Of a DNA stretch of 64,000 bases, positions 36,417 to 45,882 are shown one piece after another (within the stretch, counting starts at the first letter, position 1; each line of letters begins with the position of its first letter). The notes under the pieces were generated by a model, which did no database searches, was not told the DNA's origin, and worked only from the letters and a program-made list of their open reading frames with translations. The position numbers and the translations under genes were made by a program. The DNA lies in NCBI GenBank assembly GCA_002420185.1, contig DIHO01000019.1, positions 62,001 through 126,000 on the forward strand, in the 5' to 3' direction. The stretch comes from Opitutales bacterium UBA5694. Its GTDB lineage: Bacteria > Verrucomicrobiota > Verrucomicrobiia > Opitutales > Opitutaceae.

Positions 36417-38276
36417 ATGCAATGCCGTTGCACGCTCCTCCTTTCGTACTTGTTTTCAACACTATCCGTTTTTAGCCAAACGGCTAGAGAGCCGATTGCC
36501 TACACATTGAGATTTCCCGAGGCTGCCGCTCACTACATGGATGTGGAATTGACCCTGCCGACCGAGGGCGAGGCCGAAATCGAACTATTTATGCCCACCT
36601 GGACTCCGGGCTCGTACCTCGTTCGAGAGTATTCGCGCAATATCGTTTGGCTAACCGGTTCTAGCTCCGACGGACGTCCATTGGAAATCCTAAAGACGAG
36701 CAAGAATCGGTGGCGGGTCGACACCAACGATAGCCTGATCGCGACGATCCGCTACCGTATTTTTTGTCGCGAGATCAACGTCCGAAACAACTGGGTGGAG
36801 TCCGACTTCGCGGTCATCAATGGTGCCCCTACTTTCCTAACGGTCGTCGACGACTACCAGCGACCCTACCAGGTGACCGTAGAATTGCCTCAGGACTGGG
36901 AACGAACCGTCTCGGCCCTGCATTCCACCGACGATGCCAACACTTACCACTCACCGGATTTCGATACCTTGGTTGATAGTCCCATGATTGCCGGAACGCC
37001 TCAAGTTGACAGCTTCGAGGTTGACGGCATCCGGCACACGCTGGCGACAATCGGAGGGGGCGGCGTATGGGACAATGCCCGTGCTGCGCGCAACGTGCAG
37101 AAAGTTGTCGAAGAGCAACGAACCTTCTGGGGAGGGCTTCCTTACGACGAGCCATACATCCTGTTTAACGTACTCAACGGCTCGCGGGGCGGATTGGAGC
37201 ACAAGCAGTCCATGCTGATGACTGGTGATCGCTGGTACACCTCGAACCGGGGAGGCATTCGGTCATGGCTTTCGCTAGTGAGCCATGAGTTCTTTCACGT
37301 ATGGAACGGCAAGCGACTGCGCCCCGTCGAGTTAGGACCGTTTGAATACGAACATGAAAACTACTCGCCCTCGTTGTGGATCGTCGAAGGCCTCACGAGC
37401 TATTACCAGCACATCCTACTCGCGCGAGCAGGTTACCACACCCATCAGAAATACCTCGACGCGTTGAGCGGCTCGATCGCTGGAACCGAGAAAACGCCCG
37501 GGCGATTGGTACAGTCCCTTAGTGCGTCTTCCTTCGATGCTTGGATCAAGGCTTATCGCAAGGACGAGAACTCCATCAATACCCTTTTCAGCTACTACAG
37601 CGGCGGTGCTGTCGCTGGCTTTCTGATCGACGCGAAGATTCAAGAATTGACCGATGGCGAGCGATCCCTTGACGATGTTCTACGCGTCGCCTACGACCGT
37701 TTTAGCGGAAAAGTAGGATACACCGAATCCGAGTTCATCGCACTGGTCGGAGAAATCGTCGGAGAAGACCTTACCGATTGGTTCGAAGTCCTCGTACGGC
37801 AGCCTAGCCAATTCGACTACCAACAGGCACTCGATTGGTACGGACTGGAATTCGAAATGCCCAAATCGCCCAATAGCAATGCCCTGCCCGTTGCTGACGA
37901 TCCCGAAGACCTGCCGAAAGGATGGCTTGGTGCTGATACGAATACCGATAACGGAAAGCTCGTAATCTCTAGTATCCCTAGTGATACGCCAGCAGCCGCA
38001 GCTGGTCTCTCAGTCGACGACGAAATCATCGCGATCGATGGACATCGAGTTTATTCAGAGAATTTCAATCGAATAGTAGGCTTGCTGGGGGCCGGGACTG
38101 AGGTCGACTTTCTCGTTGCGCGCCAAGGGCTCATTATCAATCTCCCCCTAACGCTCGGTGAAGAACCTGTGCAAAACTGGAAACTGAAAATCAAGAAGGA
38201 TATTACCGATGTTCAAAAAGCACGGCTCGACAGATGGCTTGGCCCGGAAACCAAAAAGGAAGAGGCAGAGAAATAG
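36417..38276 (+). CDS. Exported M61-family metallopeptidase with PDZ domain
   Basis: A 619-residue protein related to glycyl aminopeptidases of family M61. After a signal peptide (hydrophobic 6-20) comes the N-terminal beta domain with FMPTWTPGSYLVREYSRNI, a family hallmark. The zinc site is His290-Glu291-x-x-His294 in SHEFFHVWNGKRLRP, with Glu324 in WIVEGLTSYY as the third ligand. A C-terminal PDZ domain spans about 505-590 (GWLGADTNTDNGKLVISSI, SVDDEIIAIDGHRV). It would trim peptides in the periplasm. The gene stands alone, with decayed DNA on both sides. Its base composition is richer in GC than the AT-rich flanks. Confidence 0.92.
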   Translation: MQCRCTLLLSYLFSTLSVFSQTAREPIAYTLRFPEAAAHYMDVELTLPTEGEAEIELFMPTWTPGSYLVREYSRNIVWLTGSSSDGRPLEILKTSKNRWRVDTNDSLIATIRYRIFCREINVRNNWVESDFAVINGAPTFLTVVDDYQRPYQVTVELPQDWERTVSALHSTDDANTYHSPDFDTLVDSPMIAGTPQVDSFEVDGIRHTLATIGGGGVWDNARAARNVQKVVEEQRTFWGGLPYDEPYILFNVLNGSRGGLEHKQSMLMTGDRWYTSNRGGIRSWLSLVSHEFFHVWNGKRLRPVELGPFEYEHENYSPSLWIVEGLTSYYQHILLARAGYHTHQKYLDALSGSIAGTEKTPGRLVQSLSASSFDAWIKAYRKDENSINTLFSYYSGGAVAGFLIDAKIQELTDGERSLDDVLRVAYDRFSGKVGYTESEFIALVGEIVGEDLTDWFEVLVRQPSQFDYQQALDWYGLEFEMPKSPNSNALPVADDPEDLPKGWLGADTNTDNGKLVISSIPSDTPAAAAGLSVDDEIIAIDGHRVYSENFNRIVGLLGAGTEVDFLVARQGLIINLPLTLGEEPVQNWKLKIKKDITDVQKARLDRWLGPETKKEEAEK

Positions 38277-38399
38277 GCCCGCGGAAGCTCCGATCGCTCT
38301 GGTTAAGAACTCAATCGTATCGGCTACTTCTTATCGATCTTCGTTTACTTGTGGACGATATCTACCCACACCTCTGCGTGCTGGAACAAGCACTAATAT

Positions 38400-39005
38400 T
38401 CCTACCCGTTTCGAATTGCTCCGAAAATGGCTCAAGTGTTCTATGATCGCCGCATCCGCGTAATCGAGATATTGCATCCTGAAACTGAATGTATCCGTAT
38501 TGCGGAAACAATCATAGACAATAATCCCCTCAGAGCCGATTTTTCGTAGCGTTAATTTGAGCGTCCCTACCAGACCCGTTTGAATGGCGTCGTAATTCTC
38601 TCGCCCAACAGTTTGATATTGGCCCTCGACGCAAACTGAGGGAAGCATCGGCGAAGACGCCGTCGCAGGAACCATCGAACACGTTTTTGAGTATTTCCTT
38701 CGTCCATCGCTCTTGAACCTCTGGATTCGAAAGATCGTACCGGCTTTAGCTTCCCCATTTCTTGCCGAGCGATCCTTCCTGTTTTCTCTTCCGCCACTCA
38801 GGGTGGTTTTCGTATACATCGTGGGCTTCGAACGAATCGTAGTCCAAGAAGGTATTCCAATAGTAAATGAACTTTAACCTCGGATTGACCTGCTTCAATC
38901 GGATCGCATCGGACTCTATTCCCTTTTCCGTCGAACCATGCGTCTTCGAGCCGTGCCTCTTTTCCAAGGAAGCGAAGTTCGATCGCGACGCGAAGAATTT
39001 TTGCT
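38400..39005 (-). pseudogene. Decayed glycoside hydrolase-like gene (GHL15-type resemblance)
   Basis: Minus-strand text that becomes continuous only by changing frame twice. The upstream part reads FASLEKRHGSKTHGSTEKGI, VNPRLKFIYYWNTFLDYDS and YENHPEWRKRKQEG. A second frame gives CFPQFASRANIKLLGER, and a third gives NYDAIQTGLVG, KIGSEGIIVYDCFRNTDT and YLDYADAAIIEHLSHF. This succession (conserved IYYWN, a mid-protein strand, then G-I-I-V-Y-D with R-N-T-D, then IIEH) fits hypothetical glycoside hydrolases of the GHL15 kind. Neither the start nor the end of the ancestral gene is clear. It lies downstream of, and converges on, the M61 peptidase gene. Confidence 0.72.
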
Positions 39006-39540
39006 TATAGAGTTAAAATTCCACCATAGTCCTATCTCAAATTCGACAAGAGAGAACAATTAGCGTCATTGATGAATACGCTTTGTTTACTGAGAATCGG
39101 CAATTCAGCAGCATGCTTCACAGAGCTCTCGAGGATGGGGATTTTGATTCACTTTCGCAGGATGATTGGAACCAGACCAGACTTTATGAAATTGCTAGGA
39201 TGGTGAGGTTGGAAGACGTCTCTTCCATTACCATAACGGTCTTATCGATGACTCCGCCTACAATTTAGGTCCTGCGATGGCGTCAAGTAGACTACCTTTC
39301 TGGAAGCGGTTGAAAGCTGCTGCATTCAACCCCGAATTCAGAGCTGCGGTTGAGGTTTCCACCTAGTAACAGGATTCCGAACAGGCGACGTTTACGCTAG
39401 AATTTTCTAAATGGTCCAAGAGAAGTCCAAGCCCGCGCAGGGGAATTTGGGCTCCATCCGTTTATGTGAGGCAAACATATAACTGACCAAGTACCAAAGC
39501 TGCTTCCGTAGGGCATAACTACCAAGCTATCTGAAGTAGT
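39006..39540. other. Intergenic stretch with a possible small coding remnant
   Basis: A plus-strand frame (39083-39237) reads LEDGDFDSLSQDDWNQTRLY and EIARMVRLEDVSS, then continues in another frame as NGLIDDSAYNLGPAMASSRL and FWKRLKAAAFNPEFRAAVEV. One frameshift apart, these look like one decayed protein of unrecognised family. Nothing else is seen. Confidence 0.4.
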
Positions 39541-40476
39541 TTATTTATTGATAGGAAATTCAATTACTTCGGTTTCTTCGATTCCGACAGTTTCAAGATC
39601 TTGAATATCAACGTTTCCAGTCCCGAAATGGGTGCTGGTCGTGACGTATTTATCCAAACTTGACCCGTAGTAAGAACTGGCAGCTCGTGCGAGGGCGGGG
39701 TAGGCATTTTCAAAGTTTGTGCCTAGCGAGGGTACGCTGAAACGTGTCGTCCAGAGGAGTTCTTGTTTTTTTGTACTACGAAGCTTTTTGTAATCGTAGG
39801 CCATTAGAATGATGAAGTAGCGCTCGGCTTCTAGTTCCGCACGAAGATCAAATTCTTCAGCCGTTGATATATTCCTGCGCTTCAAGGCACGCCCTATCCC
39901 CAATTTGATATTGCTCATACCTGCTTGGTTGTTGTGGCTAAGTTCGCTCAATCGTTTCAGATCATTGAAATAGGTATCATTGATTAAGGGATCCTCGACG
40001 ATTTGCTCTTCGCCGTCTTCATCGTCTTCATCGAATGGCTGTTCGCCATAAGGATCGTCCATCTCGAGTTGAAAGAGGTCTCCTAAATCCTGGGGGACAC
40101 TCATTAAACCATAGTGCACCACTACCAGTAAATCACCTTGGTCAGCGGAAGCCGAGGGGTAGAAATTTCGTTGTTTCATGGAATCGCCGATGGTTCCCAC
40201 TAATTCCTCGAACGTTACATTTCTGAGGCTTTTGTCGTTGATATCACCACCGTAGAAATTGCCCTCAATGAATACGTATGTTTCGTAAGTCGCTCCGTTT
40301 TCCGATTCCTTATGTTCATTATAGATTCCAGAAGCTTCAGAGTCTACGAATACGCGTGCGACTTTTGCCGCATGCGAGTTGTTCGTGATTAGTGTAATGA
40401 AAATTACGAAAGCGATTGAAAATGCGTGGGTTGTTTTAAACTTTTCCAATAGAGGATCTCTGTGAGGTTTATTCAT
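39541..40476 (-). CDS. Hypothetical exported protein
   Basis: A 311-residue protein from the ATG at 40476 (MNKPHRDP), chosen because a signal-like segment (FSIAFVIFITLITNNSHA) then sits at a usual distance; the frame is open to 40512. The mature part starts AAKVARVFVDSEASGIYN. A Glu/Asp-rich stretch (about 145-162) and the motif LLVVVHYGLMSVPQDL follow. The RYFIILMAYDYKKL segment and the phrase LLWTTRFSVPSLGTNF suggest a beta-rich periplasmic or outer-membrane-associated protein. I know no function for it. No partner genes adjoin it. Confidence 0.7.
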   Translation of the reverse strand: MNKPHRDPLLEKFKTTHAFSIAFVIFITLITNNSHAAKVARVFVDSEASGIYNEHKESENGATYETYVFIEGNFYGGDINDKSLRNVTFEELVGTIGDSMKQRNFYPSASADQGDLLVVVHYGLMSVPQDLGDLFQLEMDDPYGEQPFDEDDEDGEEQIVEDPLINDTYFNDLKRLSELSHNNQAGMSNIKLGIGRALKRRNISTAEEFDLRAELEAERYFIILMAYDYKKLRSTKKQELLWTTRFSVPSLGTNFENAYPALARAASSYYGSSLDKYVTTSTHFGTGNVDIQDLETVGIEETEVIEFPINK

Positions 40477-40737
40477 TTCGATTATATTGGAAATAGAGTT
40501 TACGAATCTCACTTATAAGGCAGCAAACCGTACCCAATAGATTTCTCAACAATAAATTGGATTGGATACGAATCCTAAGAACCTTGTTTTGGAAATAGGG
40601 TGGTTGTACTAGCCGCTGTGCGGCTAAAACTACGATAAAATGTGATCTTTAAAAGCTCTAGTGTGACAATTTTCTTGGGGCACTTGATGAAGACTAATGC
40701 AGAGACTGCTACGTAAGATTTTTTAGGAAGTGGAGGG

Positions 40738-41295
40738 GGCAGCGTAATAAGTTTTAGAAATATAGGGGATTATGTATTAAACGACGGGCCAAATGCTAAT
40801 ACGGTTAGTCTGTCAGCTGGGATCCTTGCAAACGGAGAAGTAGCAACGATGGTTCGCGCGGACCACGATCCCGGAGGAGGAGACGATTTTAGATCTATTT
40901 TGGTGGCGTAGATTGGAACGCCTGCAGTTACCGAAGACCTCTTTAATGCCCTACCAAGCAACAAGTGGAGCAATGGGTTGGGCGTTACCGCAGGGGCTGT
41001 TTTCTTGTCAGGTATTAAGTCGGGGTACGATGGGTTTGAGTTTTCCGTGCCCAACTGGAGCGACCTGGAAAATCCGTCTGTACTGCAAGCGAACACTGTG
41101 GACTAAGGCTCCCAGTATGAGATTGATCTTGGTCTCACATACGAAACGGAAGATTAGAATTATAAGCTATATATCTTGAACGTGACCGACGAAGAAAATT
41201 GTGATGTTAATAATTCTGGACATGGAAATGGATCAATTTTTGCCCGCTATCCGACCCGATTCGAGTTTTCAGCGAAGCGGTCCGTATAAGTAAGA
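40738..41295 (+). pseudogene. Decayed secreted or structural protein gene with three in-frame stops
   Basis: One continuous plus-strand frame reads GDYVLNDGPNANTVSLSAG, GEVATMVRADHDPGGGDD, then TAG (40909-40911), TEDLFNALPSNKWSNGLGV, LSGIKSGYDGFEFSVPNW, TAA (41104-41106), YEIDLGLTYE, TAG (41155-41157), NYKLYILNVTDEENCDVNNS and a final stop at about 41291. The text resembles a beta-rich extracellular protein. No start codon with signal peptide is visible upstream. Only nonsense changes, no frameshifts, suggest fairly recent loss. A terminator follows at 41318. Confidence 0.62.
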
Positions 41296-41317
41296 AAGTT
41301 AAAAAGGGATTTTCATT

Positions 41318-41348
41318 AAGACCGCCTCTTAGGAGGCGGTCTTTTTTT
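41318..41348 (+). terminator. Strong intrinsic terminator
   Basis: An 11-base perfect stem (AAGACCGCCTC / GAGGCGGTCTT) with a TTAG loop runs into seven T residues. Its orientation serves the decayed plus-strand gene just upstream. Confidence 0.9.
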
Positions 41349-41525
41349 GTATAGTTGGCCTACAAATGGCGGGGGAAGACGAGCGGCATCGGACCCCTTG
41401 CGTCTGTCTATGCTTGCGAAATCGAAGGAGCCTTCGATCATACTGAAAACGGTTCGCAGAAACCGGGGCTAGTGAGTGTTGAGAGAGAAACGAAACGACA
41501 TTCTCTGAAGCGGTATTCGATACCG

Positions 41526-42515
41526 TTACTTTTTGCTTAAGACGGGTGTGAGAAACCCAGCGAGCAAAAGCTGGAGGGGGTGGTAGCAAATGAGGGGCAG
41601 AAGAATGAGACTGACTTGAGCCGCTCCATTTTTTTGCGATGTGAAAATAATGGCAGCCATGGGAACGCCCGCGGCCAAGGTTTTTTGAGATCCGCAAAAA
41701 AAGGCGGCGATTATTTCGGCTTTACTTTTCGCTGCGAGGGGTGCGGCAAACCATACGCTAGTGGTGAAAAGCCCAAGAAAGAGGATGACCAATAAGAGCG
41801 TTAGCGTGATGGTCGTGGCACCGATTTCTACCCAGATACCGTTGAGTACACTGTTGCAAAATGCCGCGTAGACCATGAAGACGATGGCTCCATTGCTTAT
41901 TATCTTGAGGAGACCTTTAGACTTTGTGGCCCAATCTCTAACGAAGACCCTAAGAACCTGACCCAAAGCTAGAGGTAGCAGCACCAATATCGAGAGTTTA
42001 CTGATGAGCGAACCAAGGGAGCTGATCTGAGCCCCTGCAGAGGTGTTTAAGAGAACAGAGCAAAGCAACGGAGTGACAAAAACACCGAGGACGTTCGATA
42101 AGATTGTGGAAAAAAGAGCTGCTGAACTGTCGCCATGGGCTTTGCCGGTAATTATGATGGCGGAGGAGATTGTTGTCGGAAGAACGGATAGGTAGATCGC
42201 CCCGATGTAGATTCCCTCATGTAGTGAGGTGCCGATTACGGCGAGCAAGCTAAGCATTAAAAGGGGAGCAAGGACGAAGTTGCACAATTGGCAGTATGCG
42301 TGGAGCTTTGCTTTTGCGGCGCTGCGAAGAATTTGCCGCGAAGGAAGGGAGATTCCTTGTATCAGGAAAGTAATGGCGATTAGTGCTATCGAGGTGAATT
42401 CGCTTTTGAGCAATCCGCCCTTGGCTCCCGGTCCAGGCAGAATTAATGCAAGAACGACCGCTCCGAAGAGAGCGAGCGTGAAACCTTGGCTTTTGATGAG
42501 GGACGGTATAGGCAT
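41526..42515 (-). CDS. SBF-like (bile acid:sodium symporter family) transporter
   Basis: A 329-residue inner-membrane protein with nine to ten hydrophobic segments. The N-terminus (GFTLALFGAVVLALILPGPG) and AITFLIQGISLPSRQI match the SBF-like branch related to SLC10A7/RCH1, not the classic bile-acid carriers. YLSVLPTTISSAIIITGKAHGD and CGSQKTLAAGVPMAAIIF are the two crossover helices with conserved small and polar residues, which form the ion site in this superfamily. Relatives affect calcium or organic anion handling; the substrate here is unknown. The ATG at 42515 directly precedes the first helix. No partner gene is adjacent. Confidence 0.85.
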   Translation of the reverse strand: MPIPSLIKSQGFTLALFGAVVLALILPGPGAKGGLLKSEFTSIALIAITFLIQGISLPSRQILRSAAKAKLHAYCQLCNFVLAPLLMLSLLAVIGTSLHEGIYIGAIYLSVLPTTISSAIIITGKAHGDSSAALFSTILSNVLGVFVTPLLCSVLLNTSAGAQISSLGSLISKLSILVLLPLALGQVLRVFVRDWATKSKGLLKIISNGAIVFMVYAAFCNSVLNGIWVEIGATTITLTLLLVILFLGLFTTSVWFAAPLAAKSKAEIIAAFFCGSQKTLAAGVPMAAIIFTSQKNGAAQVSLILLPLICYHPLQLLLAGFLTPVLSKK

Positions 42516-42936
42516 TAAAGAAAACGGTGTTGGTGAAAAGAGTGATGAAAGTTGGAAGCGTATGGCGAGTATTTAAGCCAATTCTAGAATCTGCAGTTCC
42601 GATCGCTTAAACTTATTTACGATTTCACAGTTTTAATCGTCAAGCAGTTCATCGTGATTGCCGTCAGGCCGGCAGTGGCTACCTTCGAAGAGAGAATAGC
42701 GGCTAGAAACTATGGGAGCTCTTTCACAAAATCCTTCCTAGAGGGAATACTGAAGGCTAATCCCTGGCTGACTGCGATGACAAGCATGTTGGTGCTAGCA
42801 AGGGGCTCTTGTATGATCATGCACACTCCTGCACTGGCGATCCGTCAGCCCAATACGGATACTCAATTCTTCCGATTTGATACGGAGGGGAGGTTAAAGG
42901 TTGGTTTTGCACAACCAAGTTAGTTACATTCTTTCG
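42516..42936. other. Intergenic stretch, no convincing gene
   Basis: An 89-codon plus-strand frame (42654-42923, GTG start) shows no motif and overlaps no known feature. I treat it as unproven. No terminator or repeat is obvious. Confidence 0.35.
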
Positions 42937-45264
42937 CTAACTAACCCGTTCAAGCGAAACGATCACTTTTTTACTGACCGGTGTGTTGGACTCCGCGGCA
43001 ACAGATTGAATGTATACAAGTGGGTTGGCTTCCGGGAAATAAGCTGCCAGGCAACCTTGGGGGATATCGTAAGGGACCACTTTAAAATCAAAAACGACTT
43101 TGCGCTCGTCACCATGCATCGCGACTATGTTGACTCGATCTTTTGCGTTAAGTCCAAGTTTTGCTGCGTCATTACGATTCATGAAAACTACTTTTCGGCC
43201 TTGTTCAATCCCTCGATACCGGTCGTTTAATCCGTAAATTGTTGTGTTGTACTGATCGTGAGAACGAATAGTCATCAGGCAAAAGTGGCCTTCTTTTAAC
43301 TTGAACTCTTGGATAGGATTTACCGTAAAGCGGGCTTTCCCACCCGCATTTGTAAATTTTCGAACACGTGGGCCATTTGGTAACTCGAAGCCAGCCTTGT
43401 TGCGAATCCGCTCGTTGTAGTTTTGAAAACCGGGAATGACCTCTTCAATCTTACTCCGTATTCGGTCATAATCAGCTGCTAACCAATCCCAATCAATATT
43501 CGAGCCATTCGATCCTTTGTTTTTGAATACCGTTTTCGCTAAACCAGCAATAATTGCGGGCTCACTCATTAGTTTTTTGGACAAGGGATTCAAGATTCCT
43601 TCGGACGAATGAACCACACCCATGCTGTTTTCAACACTGATGAACTGTTTACCCGTTCGCTGAACATCAATTTCTGTGCGCCCGAGGCAAGGCAGTATCA
43701 GAGCCTCTCGTCCATGGATCAAATGAGAGCGGTTGGGTTTCGTGGCCACGTGAACTGTCAATTGGCAATTTCTCAAGGCGGCCGCAGTCAAATCGGTATC
43801 CGGCGCTGCAGAAAGAAAGTTGCCACCCATCGCGAAAAATACTTTAGCTTTGCCCGCGTGCATTGCTTTGATGGCGTCCACGGTGTCGTATCCATGCTTT
43901 CGAGGTGAATGAATTCCGAAAGCGGTTTCTAATTTTTGGTGATAAGTCTCTGGCATTTTTTCCCAGATCCCCATCGTTCGGTCGCCTTGAACGTTACTGT
44001 GACCCCTAACCGGACAAGTTCCGCCGCCGTCAATGCCAATACTCCCTTTCAGTAATAGTAGATTAACCAGTTCTCTTATCGTGGCGACACCATTTTCCTG
44101 CTGAGTCAAACCCATAGCCCAACACACGATGATTTTGTCTCGATCAGCAATCATCTCGGCGGCCTCACGTACCTGTTCTTCTGGCAGTCCTGATTCGCGA
44201 ATGCAGTTATCAAGATTTTCGCCATTCAAGTGAGACACCAATGCATCGATCCCATCGGTAAATTCGTTGATGAAAGCGTGGTTAAAAACTGGTTGGCCAG
44301 ACCTCTCTTTTTCCAGGAGGATCAATAGCCAAGCTTTCAACAGCGGCAAGTCTCTATTGATTGGGATAGATAGATGCAAATCAGATAACGGTATGCCGCC
44401 AGTAAGCACGCGCATTACCTTTTGTGGATTGGTATACCGCACCAACCCTGCCTCACGCAGGGGATTTACCGATATGATCTTGCCGCCATTTTCTTTGCAA
44501 CGTTCCAATGCAGAGAGCATCCGAGGGTGGTTGGTCCCTGGATTCTGTCCGATTACGATAACTAGTTCAGATTCATAGAAATCACGCAGGCGAATCGAAC
44601 CTTTACTAAGTCCTAGTGTTTGACTTAACGCTTTACCGCTTGACTCGTGGCACATGTTGGAACAATCGGGGAGGTTATTGGTTCCGTAAGCCCTCGCAAA
44701 AAGTCCGTATAAAAATGCTGCTTCGTTGCTCGTACGGCCCGAGGTATAGAATATGGATTCATCCGGTGAAACCGAATTCAAGTGAAATGCAGTTTTTTCA
44801 AACGCATCTTCCCAAGAAATCTCCTCGTAGTGAGTCCCTCCTGGCGACAAGTACATAGGCGAAGTTATTCGCCCTGATTTTCCGAGTTCAAAATCGGAAA
44901 GCCGACTTAGCTCTAATACCGAGTTTCGGGAATAGAACTCTGGGGTAACGCGTCGTTTGGTTGCTTCTTCGGCAAGTGCCTTTATCCCGTTTTCACAATA
45001 TTCAGCAATTACCGAACGTTCGTCGTCGGGATCCGGCCAAGCACAACCGGTACAATCAAAACCTTGCGTTTGATTGACCCTTAAGGTAGTTCGAAAAGCG
45101 TCTGGTGTGCTCATGTGCTTGCCGAGTTGCTTAAAGGATTCGGCAACAGCTCGTAGACCTACGGAGCTTTCTTTTTGCTCCTTAATTCTGAGATTCTTGT
45201 CATCAACATTGCCGCGATGGAGCGGTAAATCCCTATGTTTTTTATTTGGCTGTCCCATTCGCAA
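42937..45264 (-). CDS. YdeP-family molybdopterin oxidoreductase (formate dehydrogenase alpha-like)
   Basis: A 775-residue member of the DMSO reductase superfamily. The N-terminus has Cys71-x-x-Cys74 in GFDCTGCAWPDPDD, the signature of the YdeP/FdhF-like branch, in which the usual four-Cys cluster motif is reduced. Downstream segments: ISWEDAF, FYTSGRTSNEAAFLYGLFAR, DCSNMCHESSGKAL (the Cys is the candidate Mo ligand position), VIGQNPGTNHPRML, and the C-terminal cofactor-binding part FCLMTIRSHDQYNTTIYGLN. E. coli YdeP is tied to acid resistance, with unknown substrate. No signal peptide or electron-transfer subunit adjoins it, so a cytoplasmic single-subunit enzyme is likely. Confidence 0.88.
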   Translation of the reverse strand: MRMGQPNKKHRDLPLHRGNVDDKNLRIKEQKESSVGLRAVAESFKQLGKHMSTPDAFRTTLRVNQTQGFDCTGCAWPDPDDERSVIAEYCENGIKALAEEATKRRVTPEFYSRNSVLELSRLSDFELGKSGRITSPMYLSPGGTHYEEISWEDAFEKTAFHLNSVSPDESIFYTSGRTSNEAAFLYGLFARAYGTNNLPDCSNMCHESSGKALSQTLGLSKGSIRLRDFYESELVIVIGQNPGTNHPRMLSALERCKENGGKIISVNPLREAGLVRYTNPQKVMRVLTGGIPLSDLHLSIPINRDLPLLKAWLLILLEKERSGQPVFNHAFINEFTDGIDALVSHLNGENLDNCIRESGLPEEQVREAAEMIADRDKIIVCWAMGLTQQENGVATIRELVNLLLLKGSIGIDGGGTCPVRGHSNVQGDRTMGIWEKMPETYHQKLETAFGIHSPRKHGYDTVDAIKAMHAGKAKVFFAMGGNFLSAAPDTDLTAAALRNCQLTVHVATKPNRSHLIHGREALILPCLGRTEIDVQRTGKQFISVENSMGVVHSSEGILNPLSKKLMSEPAIIAGLAKTVFKNKGSNGSNIDWDWLAADYDRIRSKIEEVIPGFQNYNERIRNKAGFELPNGPRVRKFTNAGGKARFTVNPIQEFKLKEGHFCLMTIRSHDQYNTTIYGLNDRYRGIEQGRKVVFMNRNDAAKLGLNAKDRVNIVAMHGDERKVVFDFKVVPYDIPQGCLAAYFPEANPLVYIQSVAAESNTPVSKKVIVSLERVS

Positions 45265-45882
45265 TTTGTTCTTTCAAGGTCTTTCGCCATTGGCCATGTT
45301 ACGATGGCCCTACAAAACGAAGCGTTTTCAACCATTGATAAATAGCAACTATTTTTGTGTATCTCAATGGTCAGACGAAGTGGGATAAATTCTTTTGTAA
45401 GCAACGGAAACTGAAGTCGTTCGTGATTTAGCGAAAATCGTATGGGAAGTCAGGTAACACGGTGTTAGCTCAGTCCCCCGAATTAAATCGAAACAATTAA
45501 ATTTCCTATGAAAGGATGCGGTTGAAAAGGTTGTTGATAGGAAATTTTCTACCATAAAGGCCTCAAGCCACTAAGAAGTGGCTATTGAATTCTTCAATGG
45601 TAAGTTAAACCCCCTTTAAATTTCTCCAGTCAGATTGTGCTTCAGCCAGATGAGTCCTATCAATCCAAGTCCGATTATCAGTGCGAACGTGCTGCCATCG
45701 GGAACGGGCAATATTTGGTTCGATCAAAGGGAAAATTAGTGGTCAGTCGGCCGACATATAGCTCATTTCTAAGCATTTTTGGATAGGTTGAGTTGCATTT
45801 CCCTAATTCTCGCCAATATTTGGGTCTTTAGTGTCGATTCTTTGAATGGTCTACTAGACAGAGCCTTAATTTAAAAGTTTCC
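45265..45882. other. Gene-free stretch with a sorting-signal remnant
   Basis: Apart from the PEP-CTERM-like tail at 45616-45717 on the minus strand no coding text is recognisable. The promoter of the ACT-domain gene must lie at the right end. Confidence 0.55.
45616..45717 (-). pseudogene. C-terminal sorting-signal remnant (VPDG/PEP-CTERM type)
   Basis: Minus-strand text ILPVPDGSTFALIIGLGLIG followed by LIWLKHNLTGEI and a stop. A VPDG motif, a hydrophobic helix and a short basic tail at a protein C-terminus form the exosortase-recognised signal, and VPDSG-type versions are known from Verrucomicrobiota. A TGA stop lies five codons upstream and no start codon is available, so the passenger protein is gone. 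Confidence 0.65.

Larger units (their letters stand above)
40513..41525. other. Gene-free stretch holding a decayed secreted-protein gene and its terminator
   Basis: The left part (40513-40735) shows nothing. From 40735 a plus-strand reading frame with in-frame stops leads to a strong terminator at 41318 (both listed). The rest up to the SBF-like gene is spacer. Confidence 0.6.

Noticed and set aside
40738..41295. Stop codon reassignment (TAG/TAA read through) to explain the in-frame stops
   Set aside because: TAG, TAA and TGA all end clearly intact genes in the window (for example 16426, 11774 and 2218), so the standard code holds.
42654..42923. 89-codon plus-strand frame from a GTG
   Set aside because: No recognisable motif or ribosome binding site; kept only as a note in the spacer entry.
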